From assembly GCA_021399445.1 (NCBI GenBank), contig JAJTUQ010000001.1, forward strand, positions 1,426,001 to 1,490,000: 64,000 bases of DNA. The letters are read 5' to 3'. The notes beneath the pieces are model-generated. The model saw only the letters and a list, made by a program, of their open reading frames with translations, did no database searches and had not been told where the DNA came from. This DNA comes from Xylogone sp. PMI_703 (lineage: Eukaryota; Ascomycota; Leotiomycetes). A program made the translations under genes and the position numbers. Below are positions 22,758 to 34,542 of this stretch, one piece after another (within the stretch, counting starts at the first letter, position 1; every line of letters begins with the position of its first letter).

Positions 22758-25486
22758 CTAAGAACCAGCAGCAACTGCACTGCCTCCGTTGACTTGAGGA
22801 TTAGAAGACACACTCATGGCACCAGCCTGCGCAGCATTTCTTGCTTGCTGCTGAGCCCCTTGTTGCTGGGCGAGCTGTGCTCTCTGTCGCTCCACTAAGC
22901 TGCTCGTCTGCTCTGGAGTCATAAATGTACTATATGGCGTAGCAGGATGGTTTGCACTTCCATTAGCTGCAGGACCTGAAGTCAGAGAAGTAGATTGATA
23001 AGGGCGTGGTGCGCTTGCACCTGGAGTAGGCGTTCCGTAAGGTCGATTTGGTACAGAAGGCTGAGGACTGTACGGCATCGGCTTTTGGGGGGACGCTTGT
23101 CGAGGGGCACCGCTACCACTGTTGTATTGGAAACTGATGCCATTTTGACCCTGACCTTGTGTGTATGGCTGACCCGGATACCGTACACCAGCCAATGCGG
23201 CTGAGGAAACGCCGTGTTGGTACGGTTGACTTGGATTGCGCGCGTAACCTTGACCAGCAGTAGCATTGAGGAATTGTGCAGTTGAAGGTGTATATTGGGC
23301 TTGACCAGGTCTCGAACTCTGATGCGGATAAGTAGGTGTGCTATATGCGGTAGGGCGGTAGGGGGTTGCAGAAGGGGTTCGTTGTCCTCCATACGGCATT
23401 GGACTTGCAGAAGGAGGTCGTTGCAAATTAGCAGTAGGTTGTCTCAGTGGGGTTTGAGCGGACCCATAGTATTGGTGAGAGCCGGTAGGTCGTGGTGACT
23501 GTGAATACTGATTTCCATACAGTGCAGCTGAACTCGTGCGACTTAGTGATGAAGGAGGTGCCTGTCGTGTCGTGGAGGTTGCTGCATTTAATGCGGCGTT
23601 CTTTGCTCTTCTAGTGGCTTCGTCTTCTTCCATAACCCCTTTGAAATCATCTAGATGTATCTCTAGCTTAGTGCTGATGCTCAACTCTGACAGTTGATCC
23701 GAGTTAAGTTTGGCAACTGCATATGGCGGTAACGACGATATCATGAGAACTAATTGCGATTTCAATATTTCGTAGGTCATGAGTTCTGATTCACTTGGAA
23801 TTGTGGGAGTCCCTATATTCTTCATATCGGGAGCAGAAAGAAGTCGGTTAGGTGCATTAAGTGATAAGTGCCGAATCCTCTGGTATGAGTGCAGTGTTTC
23901 AATAAGTCCGGATATTTCATCGAGAATTTCATCAACCTCTTTTTCTTGAATGGTCTTCTCCGTCGCCACTTCAGAGTCTTCAAGGTTTGGATCAATAACT
24001 TCTGGGCCCCACTCTTCCACCATCTTCTGAAATTCTTCCATTTCGTTATCGGCAGCAGATTCAGATATCTCGGACATGTCGCTGTCAAGATTTTCTGAGC
24101 TTTTAACCAGACGCTCAAAGTTCTTTTCTCCAGACTGTTGCCACCAGATACGGCTTACAATACCTTCTGGGGCTATAGCCGCAGAGTCATCCTTGGTTGG
24201 AGCAAAACCGGAATAAGCCCCTCTAAACAAGGCATCCAATTTGGCTGCTTCTATTTCGGCTTTATCACTCTCTGAATGAGGATTTTTACCGGCGCTAAAG
24301 CTCATCGTTCTCTCCCGTGAGCGTTTTTTCCCACTATGTGGTGGGGTAGCATTACTATAATCTAGCCACTGGCCTGTAGATATTGGCTGTCTGAAGTAGC
24401 TCGCATTTCTTGATAGTACCGGTTCAGGAGCAGCTGGATGATACCATCCGACAGTCGATGATCGCGTTGTGGCAGCTTTGGATGGTTTAGGGATCGGAAG
24501 AGAGAGCGGGGGAGCGGAGAAAGCCTCTCCCAGTGTTTGAACGCGTTTTTTATCACTGGAAAGGCCCGTGGAGCGAATGGGGACAACCTGTGTGGTGGTG
24601 ATTCCGTTCGGAAGTGCAATTTCACGAAGTGGTCCATACACGTCTTCTCCATCGATCTTCTTCGGAATCTGCAGACTTGAGAACATTTGCTTTGCTGTCC
24701 CAACTGAATGTCCAAAGAGCGTCAAGACGAATTTATTGTCAGCCGAGCTAGCATTAACTCTCGTAAAGGCACCGGAGCCTAGACCGCCGTTGTAGATAGC
24801 AGTCCTCATAGTACCGTTGGTACCTGAAGCATCCCGAGTTTCTCTCGCTGTCTTTTCATTCTGCACAAGTTCATGAGCCTTTTTCTTGAACGCAGCTAGC
24901 CTCATCGACAGCTCTATCTTTGTGGCTGGCAACGGAGCATATTGAGCAGCACCATTTGGCAGTTTCAGGCTTTCGAAAATGTCAGAAACTGCAGCGTCAA
25001 TGTCACGAAGCGCATCGTCGATGCTGGTATATGTATCTGCGGAGCAGCGTTCTAAAATAGAAGACTCCTCAGTGGGTGGTTCGGACTTCTGGCGCTTTGT
25101 ATGAGGCTCAGTCGAAGAGGAATGCTCAGGAAGTTGGTGGCTCAGTACTGAGGGTGAGGTATCATAACTAGGGAGCTAGTAAGCCCGTTGTTTGAAGCAT
25201 TCAGGAGATAATAATGGGAAAGGTTAAATGATGCAAGCAGCTCTTGCACATAATGAATATGGATGCGTGCAGCTTACCCTTTCAGAACATCCACTAGATC
25301 CCTCACCAAAATCTGGGACTCTTCTTTTGACATCCCTGACATTGCTGGCTTGGTGTTTGCGACACCATTTGTGTGGCCGTGCTCATCAAGGCTATCGTCG
25401 CGCTTCCGCTTTGCTGATGGTGTGAGGGATGAATTCGTAGTATCGGATAGCGACGGAGGGTGGAGGACGTCGCTGCTCGAAGTCAT
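22758..25486 (-). CDS. Large conserved fungal protein of unknown function with Gln/Pro-rich C-terminus
   Basis: Two exons, 25278-25486 and 22758-25167, are joined by a 110-bp intron (GGTAAGC donor, CTAG acceptor). They give 872 residues. I do not recognise the family for certain. The N-terminus has a basic patch (AKRKRDD), then a short helical piece SKEESQILVRDLVDVLKG. An ordered segment spans about residues 150-230: ELSMRLAAFKKKAHELVQNE and FVLTLFGHSVGTAKQMFSSLQ. In the centre IVSRIWWQQSGEKNFERL precedes an acidic stretch. A helical region around EVDEILDEISGLIETLHSYQRIRHL follows. The last 300 residues are low complexity, rich in Pro, Gln, Ser and Tyr, ending with a Gln/Ala helix. This make-up is common in nuclear cofactors such as chromatin-remodelling subunits. 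That is only a suggestion. Confidence 0.8.
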
Positions 25487-26035
25487 TATGCATGTGCAAA
25501 GCCTCGACTATAATCTTAATATTTCTTTGCGCGGTTTCGCGACTCGCGATCGCGCGAGACGGAGGAGCGTAATGTGGTCGTCAGAATCGAGCTTCGCGAG
25601 TTGAATGGGCTCTTTGTCTGCGAAAAGCCTTGAAATTGACTTTTAGACCAGACAGACACCTGACAATCAACCGAAATTGATCTTGATCTCAAAAAACAAT
25701 GAACTCGATTCTTCTGATCAAGCATGTCCTTCGTAAAACTGTGAACATGAAGAGGCGCACACCAAAAGAATCAATCACTTGCACTAGTCCAAATACAATA
25801 CTAGTGTATATTAGTCATCAACCCAGCACTCCGGTGCCAAAACCGCTAGCTATTATGATTTTGCAATGGTCTCAAAATTGTTTCTGCTTCTTGTAACAAG
25901 TTATATTGATTTGGAGGCACCTCTTAGATGATTTAAGTCCGATCTAGAGACTTTATTTTCAGTTCTTGCAATATGCGCTTCAATTGGACTTCTACTGTTC
26001 CTAAAGTTCTATAGGCGTTCTTGTCTGAACGACGA
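25487..26035. promoter_or_regulatory. Divergent promoter region with a CGCG-box cluster
   Basis: These 549 bp separate the starts of the unknown minus-strand gene (25486) and the PPR-like gene (26036). CGCG cores occur at 25530, 25538, 25545, 25551/25553 and 25595. Three of them are TCGCGA palindromes (25537, 25544, 25594). The cluster is 44-110 bp before the minus-strand start codon. Fungal MBF-type factors recognise CGCG cores, but no factor is proven here. Confidence 0.5.
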
Positions 26036-28902
26036 ATGCTTTTTTGCCTACTCAGTATCAGACCCGGCTCTGCGGTTCTCTGGAGATCTGCCAAATCCTC
26101 GAACTATCATTTTCAACCTGTATGTTTGATCTGTTATTAGTTTCGGATTCAACAAGTCCTTCTAACTTATTTGGAGTCCAAGCTCAGAATCTCAACTTCC
26201 CAAGGTCGCAAGTCATGGATTCTTCAAGAGAAGTCAAGGAAACACTCGAATCTTTGCGCATTAGACAAAGAAAAAGAAGAGAGCAGCATCCACATTCCCC
26301 AAGTTAGAGATGTAGTACCTCAAAGCAAGCCGATATATCGCCAAGGGGCCTTTACGTTGAGAAAGGTTACGCATCGTATTAGGAGTAGCCATCCACACCT
26401 GTCACCATCGCGAGTGCTCGCGTCATGGCTTGATGAAGAAAGTCGATCTGAAAGATTAAAATATTGGAAAAGTGTCCGCGGAGCCGTGGATGAATCAACT
26501 CTTTCTGTTATTCTACTCTATCATCTCCATCGATCTGAGAATAACGATGTATGTTCTTGCTTTCCATATACATCCTTTACTCAACTAATATCCATTAGCT
26601 TCCAACGGATCCAATTGATGATTATTTTGTTAAGCAGCAAAATGAAGCCCTTAAAAGAAGGGGATTTTCTTTAAACGATGTTGACCAATGGAAATGGGTC
26701 CTTCAAGGAGAAACCCCTGACATTATAGTCGAGCGTTTTCTCTCCTTACAATCTCGCAGACCGTCTTTCCTTCTGTTAGAGGTTCTTCGGAGAGATTTAG
26801 AGAAGGTACAGAGTTTGAAATCGATGCTGATGTATGTCTTGAGTCACGTATTGCTATACCAACGTCCCGTGCCGACACAAGTTTTGGGAGATACGAACTC
26901 AGAACATATTCATGGAATGGAACGCTTATCATACCTCACCTTATTTAAGCGCCTCCTGCATCAGTCAAGACGTATCTGGCCTTCAGCTATGGTTTCTGTT
27001 GCGCACATGGTTGAACCGTATTTCCGGCTTTCCTTTCAAACTGAGACTGGCACAATAGAGCTGGGTGCACGAGCTCACAGGAACTCTTGTATCTTGTATA
27101 ATGAATTTATTCATGCATTAGCATTGCCTGCCTTTATTGATCCGTTAAAATCTATGTCGTACAATTGGAGGGCTCAGAAAGTCCTCTTAGACATGGCAGC
27201 AACCTTTTCACCTCCCCTTACTCTGGATAGATCCAGCTATAGGGCTGTCGCTGGAATTCTAGCAGCTTCCAAAAAGTCCGAGAGGGAATCAATAATTGCT
27301 GCTCTCCGCTCTAGAAGCTGGCCACCTTGGAGGATCTATCAGGACGGCATGGATGAGCTACGATCGCCGCGGGATGATAGCAGTAGAGTTGTGTCGGCCA
27401 TAATCGCAGCAAAAGAATCCGGCTATCCCGAAGGTTATGAAGATACCGCTATGATGATTTTGGGAGGCCAAGAACCTGATGGAACTCCAACAATCCATAC
27501 TCGAAGACTACTGGATTCAAAGTCGCTTCATGCAGGTACGACCAAGGATAAGTCTGAATCATTGCTCTGGACCACAAGAATATATGCGACACGAGACGTT
27601 CAGGAGGCATGGAGTGCATTTCAGGACTTTCGACATAAAGGAGGTATGCCAGACCTGCAGATGTATCATGCTATGTTTGAAAAGATCTGTTTTGATATTA
27701 AAAGATCGCTTTTGGAGCTTGAGGAAGGTCATATAGGCATTCCGGGCGATGCGAAAGAGGTCTTTCCGGTTCCAGATCAAAACTACAGTGAATATTGGAG
27801 AACTAGACTTCAGCCACCTACTATGGAAGGCCTGTATAAAGATATGCAAAAGTCTGGTGTCAAACCTGCAGGTCGTTGTTTGGACTTTCTTGTCGAGCAT
27901 GCGCCTTCCGTGCCTGATGCAGTGGCGTATCTTCAGGACAGTTCTTTAAAAAGAAACGTAGTACAGTACCTAACTGACCCAAACCATGTGCATGCTCCAC
28001 GGAGTCTTTTCCGACACTTACCTATGCCTACATTTGGATCTTTTGTGAAACTCCTTTGCAGATTCGCTCCTAAGAGAACTGCAATCAAGCCTGGACCTTC
28101 CAATGGAGACAAGGCTAGTTCCGGGAATCCTCCAAATGTGCAGTGTGAGGGTAATCAAGAAACCGACTCAAGTCGATGGATGCTTCAGGAAATGTTCCTC
28201 CCAGTTGGCACCAAATTGAATAAGTCTAGACGAAACCCACTGGCTCATGCAATAGAACTGGTCAAACAGCAAAAGCCAAGATACAGGCCAGTTTGGAATG
28301 CTATATTTGCAGCACTCGCACATACAGATGTAGTCATCCATCCTAGACTCCTATTCGATTCAAGGAATGATATCATAACATGTAGGGTTCTTAACGCTCT
28401 CCTCGATGATTTTCATAAGTGTGGCATGGAGCTGGATCCGGAAGGGTTTCTTAGTCTATGCCGATGTGCTGAGAAGTCAATTTTAGCCTCTCGCAATCAC
28501 AGCGAGATTGAAAAACAACCTGTCCTAAAGTTTATTGATCGGGTAAAGAACGAATTCAGGACATTGTCCGAAGCAGACAACAGCTGGAGAAGCTTACCCA
28601 CGTTACTACATGATATCTCCGGTGTACATCTTCATGCATATATACGTGTCTTAGGTCTCGCCGAAGACTATATGGAGATGATCCTGCTTCTTCGTTGGAT
28701 GGCAGCATACAACAACGAGCTCCTTGCCGTATCGAATCTCTCTCGTAATGGAGCCAGTCTCATGCGAAAGGCGATCGTCTCAGTAGCAGTATTCAGCAAG
28801 GATTCCTCTTACCGTGATGAAGTGAGACAGCTTATTGAAAGTGTGGAACATTGGGGCGGCTGGCCACAAGATGTGGAGATTAGAAGATATATGGATAGCT
28901 AA
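26036..28902 (+). CDS. Mitochondrial pentatricopeptide-like protein
   Basis: Three exons (26036-26119, 26183-26548, 26599-28902) give 917 residues. The first exon starts MLFCLLSIRPGSAVLWRSAK, a basic, Ser/Arg-rich and acid-free leader typical of mitochondrial import. It joins through a 63-bp intron with a CTAAC branch site. The rest is almost wholly alpha-helical. Helix-turn-helix pairs resemble PPR or TPR units, for example VQEAWSAFQDFRHKGGMPDL, MEGLYKDMQKSGVKPAGR and LDDFHKCGMELDPEGFLSL. Such long fungal PPR proteins usually act on organelle transcripts. I see no catalytic motif. The exact first acceptor (26183, or 6 bp earlier) is uncertain. The neighbouring gene on the other strand shares the upstream region. 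Confidence 0.75.
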
Positions 28903-29194
28903 TAGAGTATTACGCTCAGTGGTTGGAAGTTAACAAATTTCTTACTGAATGCGCCCGAACTATAGAACGGAAGCCGGTCGACTAGTTCATTATCCTAAAG
29001 ATCATACCTCTCATAAATGCAGGATAGCCAAGGACCTTGGAATATTTATTCAGAATGCCTCGGTTTTCATATTCTGTACAGGCATAAGTGATAATCATTA
29101 AAGACTCCCACTTATTAACATAGTTGAAACAATTATCGTAAAGAGCATGCTGTCCCCGAAGCCGTACATATCCCACGCTGAAAAAATCACCATC

Positions 29195-30886
29195 TTAAAA
29201 CTCCATGGCCTCTGTTTTGATAACCGTTTCTTCTCGTTCCCGTTTAACCCGGACATCTTTCTCATCTCTCATTAGCGCTATCACGAAAGATCTGAAATGT
29301 TCAATATATGGCTTGAGACTGGTCTTCTCCCAGTCCTGGATATTCTTTCCCTCCTGTTCACTATGGTCTTCTACTTTCCATTCATCGATCTCACCAAGGA
29401 GTTGGGTTACAGTAGGCACGCCTAGTGGATCAAAATCTTCTAGATGCTTGGTATCAATTGGCACACAGACTCTGCCCGTCCCAGGATGCACCACGAAAGG
29501 ACTCTTAAGTAAATGGTTGAGATGCTTACTAACCTCGATATCGAGTCGAGGATAGGTGTATTCTAGTACAATATCTTGCTTGGCTTCGAGGAGTGCCTTT
29601 GCATCGAGTCCTTTGCTGGCTCCTGTCTTCGCTAGAGCGTCAATGTCCGCCCATTTTGCGGTTGAAGGGCGCTCAGGAGACGAACTCCACTTTTTACGCA
29701 AAGATTCATTGAGTGTCTTGTCCGGAAGGAGTTGCAAGAGGTAGTTGAACTTCTCGTCCGTCTCCCACGGATTCTGGTCTTCGAGAATGTCCGACTGGAA
29801 ATGCGCTTTCAAGATATCAAGGCTTCGACTATTGTAATATTAGTAAAATAACTAGGAGGCGGAAGAATATAAGCGTACGCAACATGAGGGTGGAGCGGTC
29901 GTTTCACATTCACTTTCTTCCCACTCTGTGAGCCACCTTTCAAGACTTCCAAGTATCCAGCAACGGCCTTTCTCTTCTGATCGTCCATAAGTCTAGCCTT
30001 CTTATCGCACACCCAGGCGTGAGCTCCTCTGCGCCCCGAATATATCCAGATAATATGTTTGAATCCAAAGTCATCCCGCAAGGCAACGTCGACAACCTTG
30101 ATCGCCATAGTGATAAACTGCCAGCACTTGTTGCAGATATTTGCTTTGTCACAACAGGTACGAATGTCGTCATAATCCGTCAAATCAATATCAAAGCAAA
30201 GCTCTTTGGCAATCGGCCTGAAGGCGGTTGACTTTCGTAAAGTTTTCCTCTCCCGAGGGTTGGTGCTGTAGACAGGTCCAATTTCGAATCTTGACGGCAT
30301 TAAACGGAGAACATCTTTTCGAAGGCTTTAACGTGATAAGTACATGTTGAGACACAAATTCTAGGATAGACTTACAGGTCTGATGTAGGGAACGACTGAT
30401 ATCTTAGATAAGCGTCATTCTGTAACGTAAATGCAAATTCTCTATCACCAAAGTCCGAAGTAGGGGTTGGAGAGTGATTTAGCCATTGAAACAGATAGCG
30501 CCAGGGGAACAACCGTTGGTAAAATGATCGCATCACTTCAGGATCTGATGCTCGCGCTGATGGCCCAATATGCCTATAGCTCTCAGTAAGGGTGTTTTGA
30601 ATCTCTCACTGGCCTATACCTACACTGGAGAAAGAGGTCCTTGTGGAGGGGAACTGGTCACTTTTACATCTGCTGCTTTTGCACTTAGAAACTCATCATC
30701 AGAGTCCGCATCCGCAAATATATCCTCCAACTTCACTTCTTCTTTGATTTTCACCTCCGGGACTGTACCGCCTTCTGCTCCAACTTCCTCCATGGTCATA
30801 TCTTGAGTCGTAACGTCTTCATTCTGCGAGATATCACCTACGAGGGCAATACTTTCTGAGTCCACCTCATCAATCGAGTGCGGCAT
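29195..30886 (-). CDS. PRI1: DNA primase small (catalytic) subunit
   Basis: Four exons (about 30624-30886, 30376-30579, 29879-30325, 29195-29828) give 515 residues. The later two introns are each exactly 50 bp. The first join is uncertain by a few bases: the intron could be 44 bp, or use a GTGTAG donor. The protein opens with an acidic disordered stretch of about 85 residues, unusual in length. The primase core follows: FYQRLFPWRYLFQWLNH, RFEIGPVYSTNPRERK, the metal-binding CFDIDLTDYDD (D201 and D203) and YSGRRGAHAWVCD. A CCDKANICNKCW cysteine cluster fits the structural zinc site. Primase makes the RNA primers for polymerase alpha in the nucleus. A GACGCG/CGCGTC dyad lies 104 bp before the ATG. 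Confidence 0.92.
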
Positions 30887-31388
30887 GTTGCGAATATGTT
30901 TATATGGTGGAGTTATTATAGGACCCTTCGATTCAAACAAGATTGGTAGTTGGCTTCGTAGAACGGCTAAACGCGATCTTAAGCACACAGACGCGAAACA
31001 CGCGTCGTGATAAAGTGCTTTCGGCACTAAGATAAGGCCTTATCAAAACTCCGTCTCCGTGGGTTATCTTGTCACGTTTAGCCCCGTGAGCCTCATTCAG
31101 CTTCGCCATCCATCAACTCCTCATTTGCCTGGTTTTTGTAAGTAAATGCAACTAACATCTTTAGGCAGATAAAACTTAATCCCTCCAAAAGCGACGAAAA
31201 ATAGAGCTTACAGATTTGTGTACGAATATATCCGTCAGGTAGCTTTACAGCGACGCATCTTCTATTGCGTATATATTACAAAAACTATCTATGGCCTTTC
31301 CTGGCATTAACATATCGACAAATTTGATTACCTGTCATCTATTCCGAGCATAATATACCTGCACTAAACGCCAATATTAGTATCGCTC
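30887..31388. other. PRI1 promoter and MSH2 3' region
   Basis: These 502 bp lie between two tandem minus-strand genes. The PRI1 side carries the CGCG elements listed below. The rest is AT-rich and looks like the 3' untranslated region of MSH2. Confidence 0.6.
30990..31006. promoter_or_regulatory. MCB-type dyad upstream of PRI1
   Basis: GACGCGAAACACGCGTC is an inverted repeat of GACGCG with a 5-bp spacer. It contains a perfect ACGCGT MCB box (31000-31005). A further ACGCG lies at 30971. The MBF complex binds such boxes in yeasts to drive G1/S genes, and primase is a known target class there. Action in this organism is inferred. Confidence 0.65.
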
Positions 31389-34254
31389 TCAGAGAGCCTT
31401 AAGGCTCTGGAAGAAAGGATTCTCGAGTAGTTTCTCATTCCCCTTGACCAATTCCCTCATCTGCTCAACCATCTCATCGCTGCTTAGTTTCTTCGCCTCA
31501 CATTCTTCTTTCCACTTCACCAACATCTCTTTTAAGAGAGCACTGCCTTCTTCTACATCCTTCTTGTTATATTCTATCGCGTTGCCCTCATGCTTGGTAG
31601 TAAAGTCTTCCAGTTCATCAGCTTTTCTCTTGGCCATATTCACCACTTTTTCTGGAAATTTAACGAGTTCTGCGACATGTATACCGAAACTCTGATCACA
31701 CACTCCATCCTCAACCTTATACAAAAGCGTAACTTCCCTCTTTGCCTTGCCATCTTTTGAGTCATCAATGTGTGCTACAACGTGTAGGTTCCTGACCTGT
31801 GGGTACTGTTCTGCCAATGCCGTGAGTTCGTGGAAATGCGTAGCAAACATCGAAAAGCAACCGATTTCTTTCACAATATGTTCAGAGATCGCCCAGGCAA
31901 GCCCAAACCCGTCATAAGTACTTGTGCCACGGCCCAGCTCATCAATAATGATCAAGGATTCGGAAGTCGCTGACTTGAGAATATTTGCTGTTTCTAGCAT
32001 CTCAGCCATGAACGTCGAGACACCTTTGAGCTGCGAGTCACTGGCACCAACTCGAGCCAAGATGCAATCAAATATGGTTAATTCTGCTTCAGAGCAGGGA
32101 ACAAAACAACCAATTTGTGCCATCAGAGCGATCACTCCAATCTGCCGGATATACGTCGACTTTCCGCCCATATTTGGTCCAGTTATAATAAGGAATTCAG
32201 ATGAACCTCTTTTCAAGGTGACGTCGTTGGTGATGAACTGGATATCATCTTGCATTTCCATGCAGGGGTGTCTTGCCTCCTTCAAAATGGTATCTCCTTC
32301 TCCACGAGGATGCATCTTAGGTCTAACATATGATGTCGGAGCATGCACAGAACAGTGAGCGAAACTAACAATGACATCCATGTGTGCTAGAACACCAGCA
32401 AGTTGTTCAATAACAGGGCAGTATGAAGCGGCAACTCCAACCACCTCGTTGACCAGACTACTCTGGGTTCGATTATAATTCTCCGAAAGTTGGTCAAATT
32501 CACGACGCAGTGCCTCCAGCTTACTCGTAGTGAAAAAGACACCATTCTTTTGTGTGGAACATTCCTTATACTTAGATTTGTTCCGTATACAACTGGCTTC
32601 AGTTCTTGTTAGACGCATGCACCACCCATGCACCTTGTGGTTTTCAAGGAAAAGCTTCTTGTCTATCTCCTGACCCAAGTCTTGACTGGCCGCCCGGTGC
32701 TCCTGGTCCATTTCATATCGCAGTCTATCAAGTTTCTTTTTGATCATCTTCAGACCATCATCAAACTCGGGTTTTATGATGAATTCATGGTTGTCTAGTG
32801 CATCTAGATCAACTGTCGTTTCCACCATCTCTTGGAGTTTTGCGAGACTATCAGAATAATCTCGCAGCTTTGAAGTGTATGCTTCATCAAGAGGATCTCG
32901 ATATTTCTCATCCATGACGCCTTCTAAAGTGCCTATAAAACCTGGTAGCCTGATAACAACTTGGTAAGCCCTCACAACATCTTCCAAGTTAGCCAGCTTT
33001 CGTTGAAATCGCTTAGCAAGTCGATATAGATCTGGAATCGAGCGGAGATGTTCCTCTTGCATCGTTTGACGTAATTCTGTGTCCTCAAAAAATGCCTCCA
33101 CGAGTTGTTGCCTCTTGTCTATCTCTCCGAGGCTCATTAATGGTTGCTTGAGCCATTGTGCTAGCAACCGGCTCCCGACAGGGGTTTTACAGTGATTCAA
33201 TAAACCATATAAAGACATTGTCTTGGAGCCATCCCTAGGACCTGGCATCAGATTTAGCGCCTTTAACGCAGAGGCATCTAGCTTCATGAACTGCGAAAGG
33301 TCATGTTGATATAGCTGATATTGACCAAAGTTCGATGGGTCGTGAATTACACCTAGGTATTTTATAAGAGCTGCTGCCGACGCCATTGCGAGCTTAAGGT
33401 CCATTTGCGCCAATGTCCCTGTGGCCTTGTCAACTTTTAACAGTCTCCCGAGATCTTGCTCAATATCCTTATTGCTGAAGTCTCCAGAGGGGCGTTCTGA
33501 AATGGCAATTCCGCAACTGTCCGCGATCGTCCTTAGTTTGCCTAATTCTACATCCTTTCCTGATTTATCAACCTGGACCAGGCACTCCTTCACGCCTAGT
33601 TGGATGAGTAAGGACTCAAAGTTCGAGTATAGGTCATTATCCAGAAATTCGGCAACTCCAAGCTCACGAACGCTAGCATCAGCGAAGCAGACACCAACAT
33701 TCCTAGCTTCAGATGCTTTGGCAGAAACCCTAACAGCAAGTATTATAGGGGCAGCATCAAATTGCCCTCCTAACTCTTCCTCGATATCTTGTAGATTTCC
33801 GGGGGATGCCTGCTTCGTGATCTTCCAGTTCATTCGACCGCCACTGCTTTCCCAGATCTCGATGCGTTTTCCGAGTCGAAACAGAGCCTCGCGCAAGAAG
33901 TTTCGAAATACTGTAATAGACAAGGTGACTGAAGGTAGGCCGGTATGGTCATTCTTACCGAGCTGTCGCAATACAGATGTCGTCTTGTAAACCTATTTAT
34001 CATGAATATTTGGCAATCACCATTTCGTAGGCAGAACTAACCGTGCGCGCTATGAATGCAGCATCATCGCCATGGGCTGTATACCAGTCACCACGGTCAA
34101 ATATCCGAACAGTATCGTCTTCCTTTGTTGGGAGAGACTTGAAGAATCGGATGAACCCTCCTTCGTCATCGACCTATTGAATATTAATAAGTTGGGCCAT
34201 TCTTTAGGTACATAGTACATATGAGCAGACCTTAAGCTCTGGACGTGAAGACAT
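31389..34254 (-). CDS. MSH2: DNA mismatch repair protein MSH2
   Basis: Three exons (34231-34254, 34042-34173, 31389-33992) give 919 residues, the normal length. The first exon is only 24 nt (MSSRPELK), and its intron has an uncommon GTCTGC donor. The second join reads [16 protein letters not shown]. The five MutS regions are present in order: mismatch-binding-side and connector domains, the lever/clamp helices, then the ATPase. The Walker A motif [10 protein letters not shown] lies at 656-665 and the [14 protein letters not shown] signature at about 736-750. The motif FATHFHEL and the helix-turn-helix tail follow. MSH2 pairs with MSH6 or MSH3 to recognise mismatches in the nucleus. It shares a 288-bp divergent promoter with TRM10, and that promoter holds an MCB-like dyad. 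Confidence 0.96.
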
Positions 34255-34351
34255 ATCTAATATACTTCTAAAACTTAAACTTCATCAGCTGCAATACCCC
34301 CAGATTATGCTACTGACATTGCACTATACACGACTTTTGGAGAATGCAAGG

Positions 34352-34366
34352 GACGCGAAGCGCGTC
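34352..34366. promoter_or_regulatory. MCB-type dyad between MSH2 and TRM10
   Basis: GACGCGAAGCGCGTC is a perfect inverted repeat of GACGCG with a 3-bp spacer. It is 98 bp before the MSH2 ATG and 177 bp before that of TRM10. The arms are identical to those of the PRI1 dyad. MBF-type control is inferred from the motif. Confidence 0.65.
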
Positions 34367-34542
34367 ATGACTATTCCATTTTCGAGAAGATTTCGTGATT
34401 CTGCTACGACTCTCCGCCCTTCATAAAAGTGAATTTTGTTCTATCCTAAGGTTCCAATTTTATTCCAATATCACGGGACTGCAGCTTACAACTCCTGGAC
34501 ATCATAAACATTTCTACGGGATTGCATACCTAGGTTGGGACA

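Noticed and set aside
30620..31027. PRI1 starting at an upstream Met near 31027
   Set aside because: The added 47 residues would be encoded across the MCB dyad and look like leader DNA. The Met at 30886 (MPHSIDE) is the normal primase start.
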